Source: Arcobacter defluvii (lineage in GTDB: Bacteria > Campylobacterota > Campylobacteria > Campylobacterales > Arcobacteraceae). Taken from it: a stretch of DNA of 64,000 nt. Below are positions 62,866 to 64,000 of the stretch, in pieces. Positions within the stretch are counted from its first letter, which is position 1. The number at the start of each line of letters is the position of its first letter. The stretch covers positions 2,666,001 to 2,730,000 of the forward strand of contig NZ_CP053835.1 of assembly GCF_013201725.1 (NCBI RefSeq). Direction: 5' to 3'. The position numbers and the translations under genes were made by a program. The notes beneath the pieces were generated by a model. The model was not told where the DNA came from, did no database searches, and saw nothing but the letters and a program-made list of their open reading frames with translations.

Positions 62866-64000
62866 ATGGATATTAGAAAAGAATATTTAGAATTTTTTAG
62901 AAGTAAAGGACATGAAGTTATCTCTTCAATGCCTTTAGTTCCAGATGATCCTACATTAATGTTTACAAATGCAGGAATGGTACAGTTTAAGGATATATTT
63001 ACAGGTGCTGTTCCAACACCAAAAAATCCAAGAGCTACTTCTTGTCAATTGTGTGTAAGAGCTGGGGGAAAACATAATGATCTTGAAAATGTAGGTTACA
63101 CAGCACGTCATCATACATTGTTTGAGATGTTAGGGAATTTTTCTTTTGGAGATTATTTCAAAAAAGACGCAATAGCTTATGCTTGGGAATTTGTTACAGT
63201 AAATCTTGCATTACCAAAAGATAAATTATGGGTAACTGTTCATAATGATGACAATGAAGCTTTTGAAATTTGGTCAAAACATATTGATCCATCAAGAATT
63301 ATGAAATTTGGTGATAAAGACAACTTCTGGTCAATGGGAGATACAGGTGCTTGTGGACCTTGTAGTGAAATATTCTATGATCAAGGCGAAGAACACTTTA
63401 ATAGTTCTGAAGATTACATGGGTGGAGATGGTGATAGATTCCTTGAAATTTGGAATTTAGTATTTATGCAATACGAAAGAACAGCTAATGGAAAACTAAA
63501 TTCTCTTCCAAAACCATCAATTGATACAGGAATGGGTTTAGAAAGAGTTATTGCAATTAAAGAAGGTGTATTTAATAACTTTGATTCATCTAATTTCAAA
63601 CCAATTATTGAAAAAATCGAAGAACTTGCAAATAAAAAAGCAACTTCAGAAAATATTGGTTCATATAGAGTAATCGCTGATCACTTAAGAGCAACATCAT
63701 TTATGTTATCTCAAGGTATTTTATTTGGAAATGAAGGAAGACCTTACGTTTTAAGAAGAATTTTAAGACGAGCTGTTAGACATGGATATTTAATTGGATT
63801 TAGAAAACCATTTATGGCACAACTTCTTGATACTCTTATAAAAATTATGGGTGGACACTACACAGAACTTGTTGAAAATAAAAACTTCATAAAAGAACAA
63901 TTAACTCTAGAAGAAGATAGATTCTTTAAAACTATTGATTTAGGTATGTCATTATTTAATGAAGAGTTAGCAAATACAAAAGAGATTTTCTCTGGAGAAA
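62866..64000 (+). CDS. alaS: Alanyl-tRNA synthetase, partial (N-terminal part)
   Basis: About 378 residues before the right edge. The start [16 protein letters not shown] and the class II motifs (motif 1 region [10 protein letters not shown], motif 2 [13 protein letters not shown], and motif 3-type GMGLERV) are those of AlaRS. Then [12 protein letters not shown]-type helical region. The ATG at 62866 fits the family start; an ATG at 62855 is out of frame and ends soon. It is divergent from trxA. Confidence 0.96.
   Translation, partial: MDIRKEYLEFFRSKGHEVISSMPLVPDDPTLMFTNAGMVQFKDIFTGAVPTPKNPRATSCQLCVRAGGKHNDLENVGYTARHHTLFEMLGNFSFGDYFKKDAIAYAWEFVTVNLALPKDKLWVTVHNDDNEAFEIWSKHIDPSRIMKFGDKDNFWSMGDTGACGPCSEIFYDQGEEHFNSSEDYMGGDGDRFLEIWNLVFMQYERTANGKLNSLPKPSIDTGMGLERVIAIKEGVFNNFDSSNFKPIIEKIEELANKKATSENIGSYRVIADHLRATSFMLSQGILFGNEGRPYVLRRILRRAVRHGYLIGFRKPFMAQLLDTLIKIMGGHYTELVENKNFIKEQLTLEEDRFFKTIDLGMSLFNEELANTKEIFSGE

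Noticed and set aside
1-64000. tRNA, rRNA, CRISPR, insertion sequence or prophage
   Set aside because: No stretch with tRNA-like conserved T-loop and arms, no spaced repeat arrays and no transposase or phage genes could be found by reading; a tRNA scan would be decisive but cannot be run here.
1-64000. Homopolymeric G or C tracts for phase variation
   Set aside because: Common in Campylobacter, but I saw no run of seven or more G or C in the window.

Overview
The window is an AT-rich (roughly 28% GC by eye), gene-dense bacterial chromosome segment, almost certainly from Campylobacterota and most likely an Arcobacter-type organism (Arcobacteraceae). This rests on four observations: a Campylobacter MOMP-family porin; a bc1 complex whose c1 subunit carries two haems, plus a ccoNOQP cbb3 oxidase; gene blocks that, from memory, match Campylobacter order (HIT/pheS/pheT/aroA/ispH/rpsA/serA, M23/lpxC/thrB/ylxR/infB/rbfA/rimP and uvrD/truB/ispE/smpB); and promoters dominated by TATAAT with poor -35 boxes. 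I see no tRNA, rRNA, CRISPR array, prophage or insertion sequence, and no gene-free stretch over 300 bp.

Layout. 1-1073 is the N-terminal part of an AddA/RecB-like helicase (minus strand, runs off the left edge). 1.1-3.6 kb holds argB and thrC. 3.7-6.8 kb is the petABC bc1 operon plus a cytochrome c'-like protein. 6.8-7.9 kb is rsmE and a membrane protein (minus). 8.0-11.2 kb is moeA-queC-queD-queE, making the preQ0 precursor of queuosine. 11.2-14.7 kb is fatty acid synthesis (fabG, acpP, fabF, accA). 15.2-24.5 kb is pheST, aroA, ispH, rpsA, serA, efp. 24.5-35.9 kb is a long minus-strand stretch: nadA-nadC, then DHH phosphoesterase, M23 peptidase, lpxC, TsaB-like, thrB, ylxR-like, infB, rbfA, rimP, and ribD. 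36.0-40.4 kb is plsY, folB, the porin, a two-part cytochrome and prfB.

40.4-45.5 kb is the one clearly accessory-type locus: a MarR regulator, an outer-membrane efflux lipoprotein, an FUSC/AaeB-type inner-membrane protein, a DUF1656 protein and a HlyD-type adaptor, a probable aromatic-acid or drug efflux system with a good candidate MarR operator. 45.6-52.8 kb is ccoNOQP followed by DUF4006, a 30-residue membrane peptide, a TPM-type protein, a FixH/CcoH-like protein and addB. 52.9-57.1 kb is smpB, ispE, truB, uvrD. 57.2-58.1 kb is a LysR regulator. 58.1-62.7 kb is a trxB-dapB-purF-radical SAM operon with trxA upstream. 62.9 kb onward is the start of alaS.

How it works together. The bc1 complex, cbb3 oxidase and several c-type cytochromes form a microaerobic respiratory chain. 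The rest is core biosynthesis (amino acids, lipids, lipid A, NAD, queuosine, purines) and translation. I found no convincing undescribed large system. The best leads are small: a 30-residue ORF in the oxidase operon, a cluster of inverted repeats upstream of trxB, a GC-rich structured leader before the porin, a terminator hairpin about 11 bp upstream of the accA start, and shared terminators that contain the stop codons of both convergent genes.
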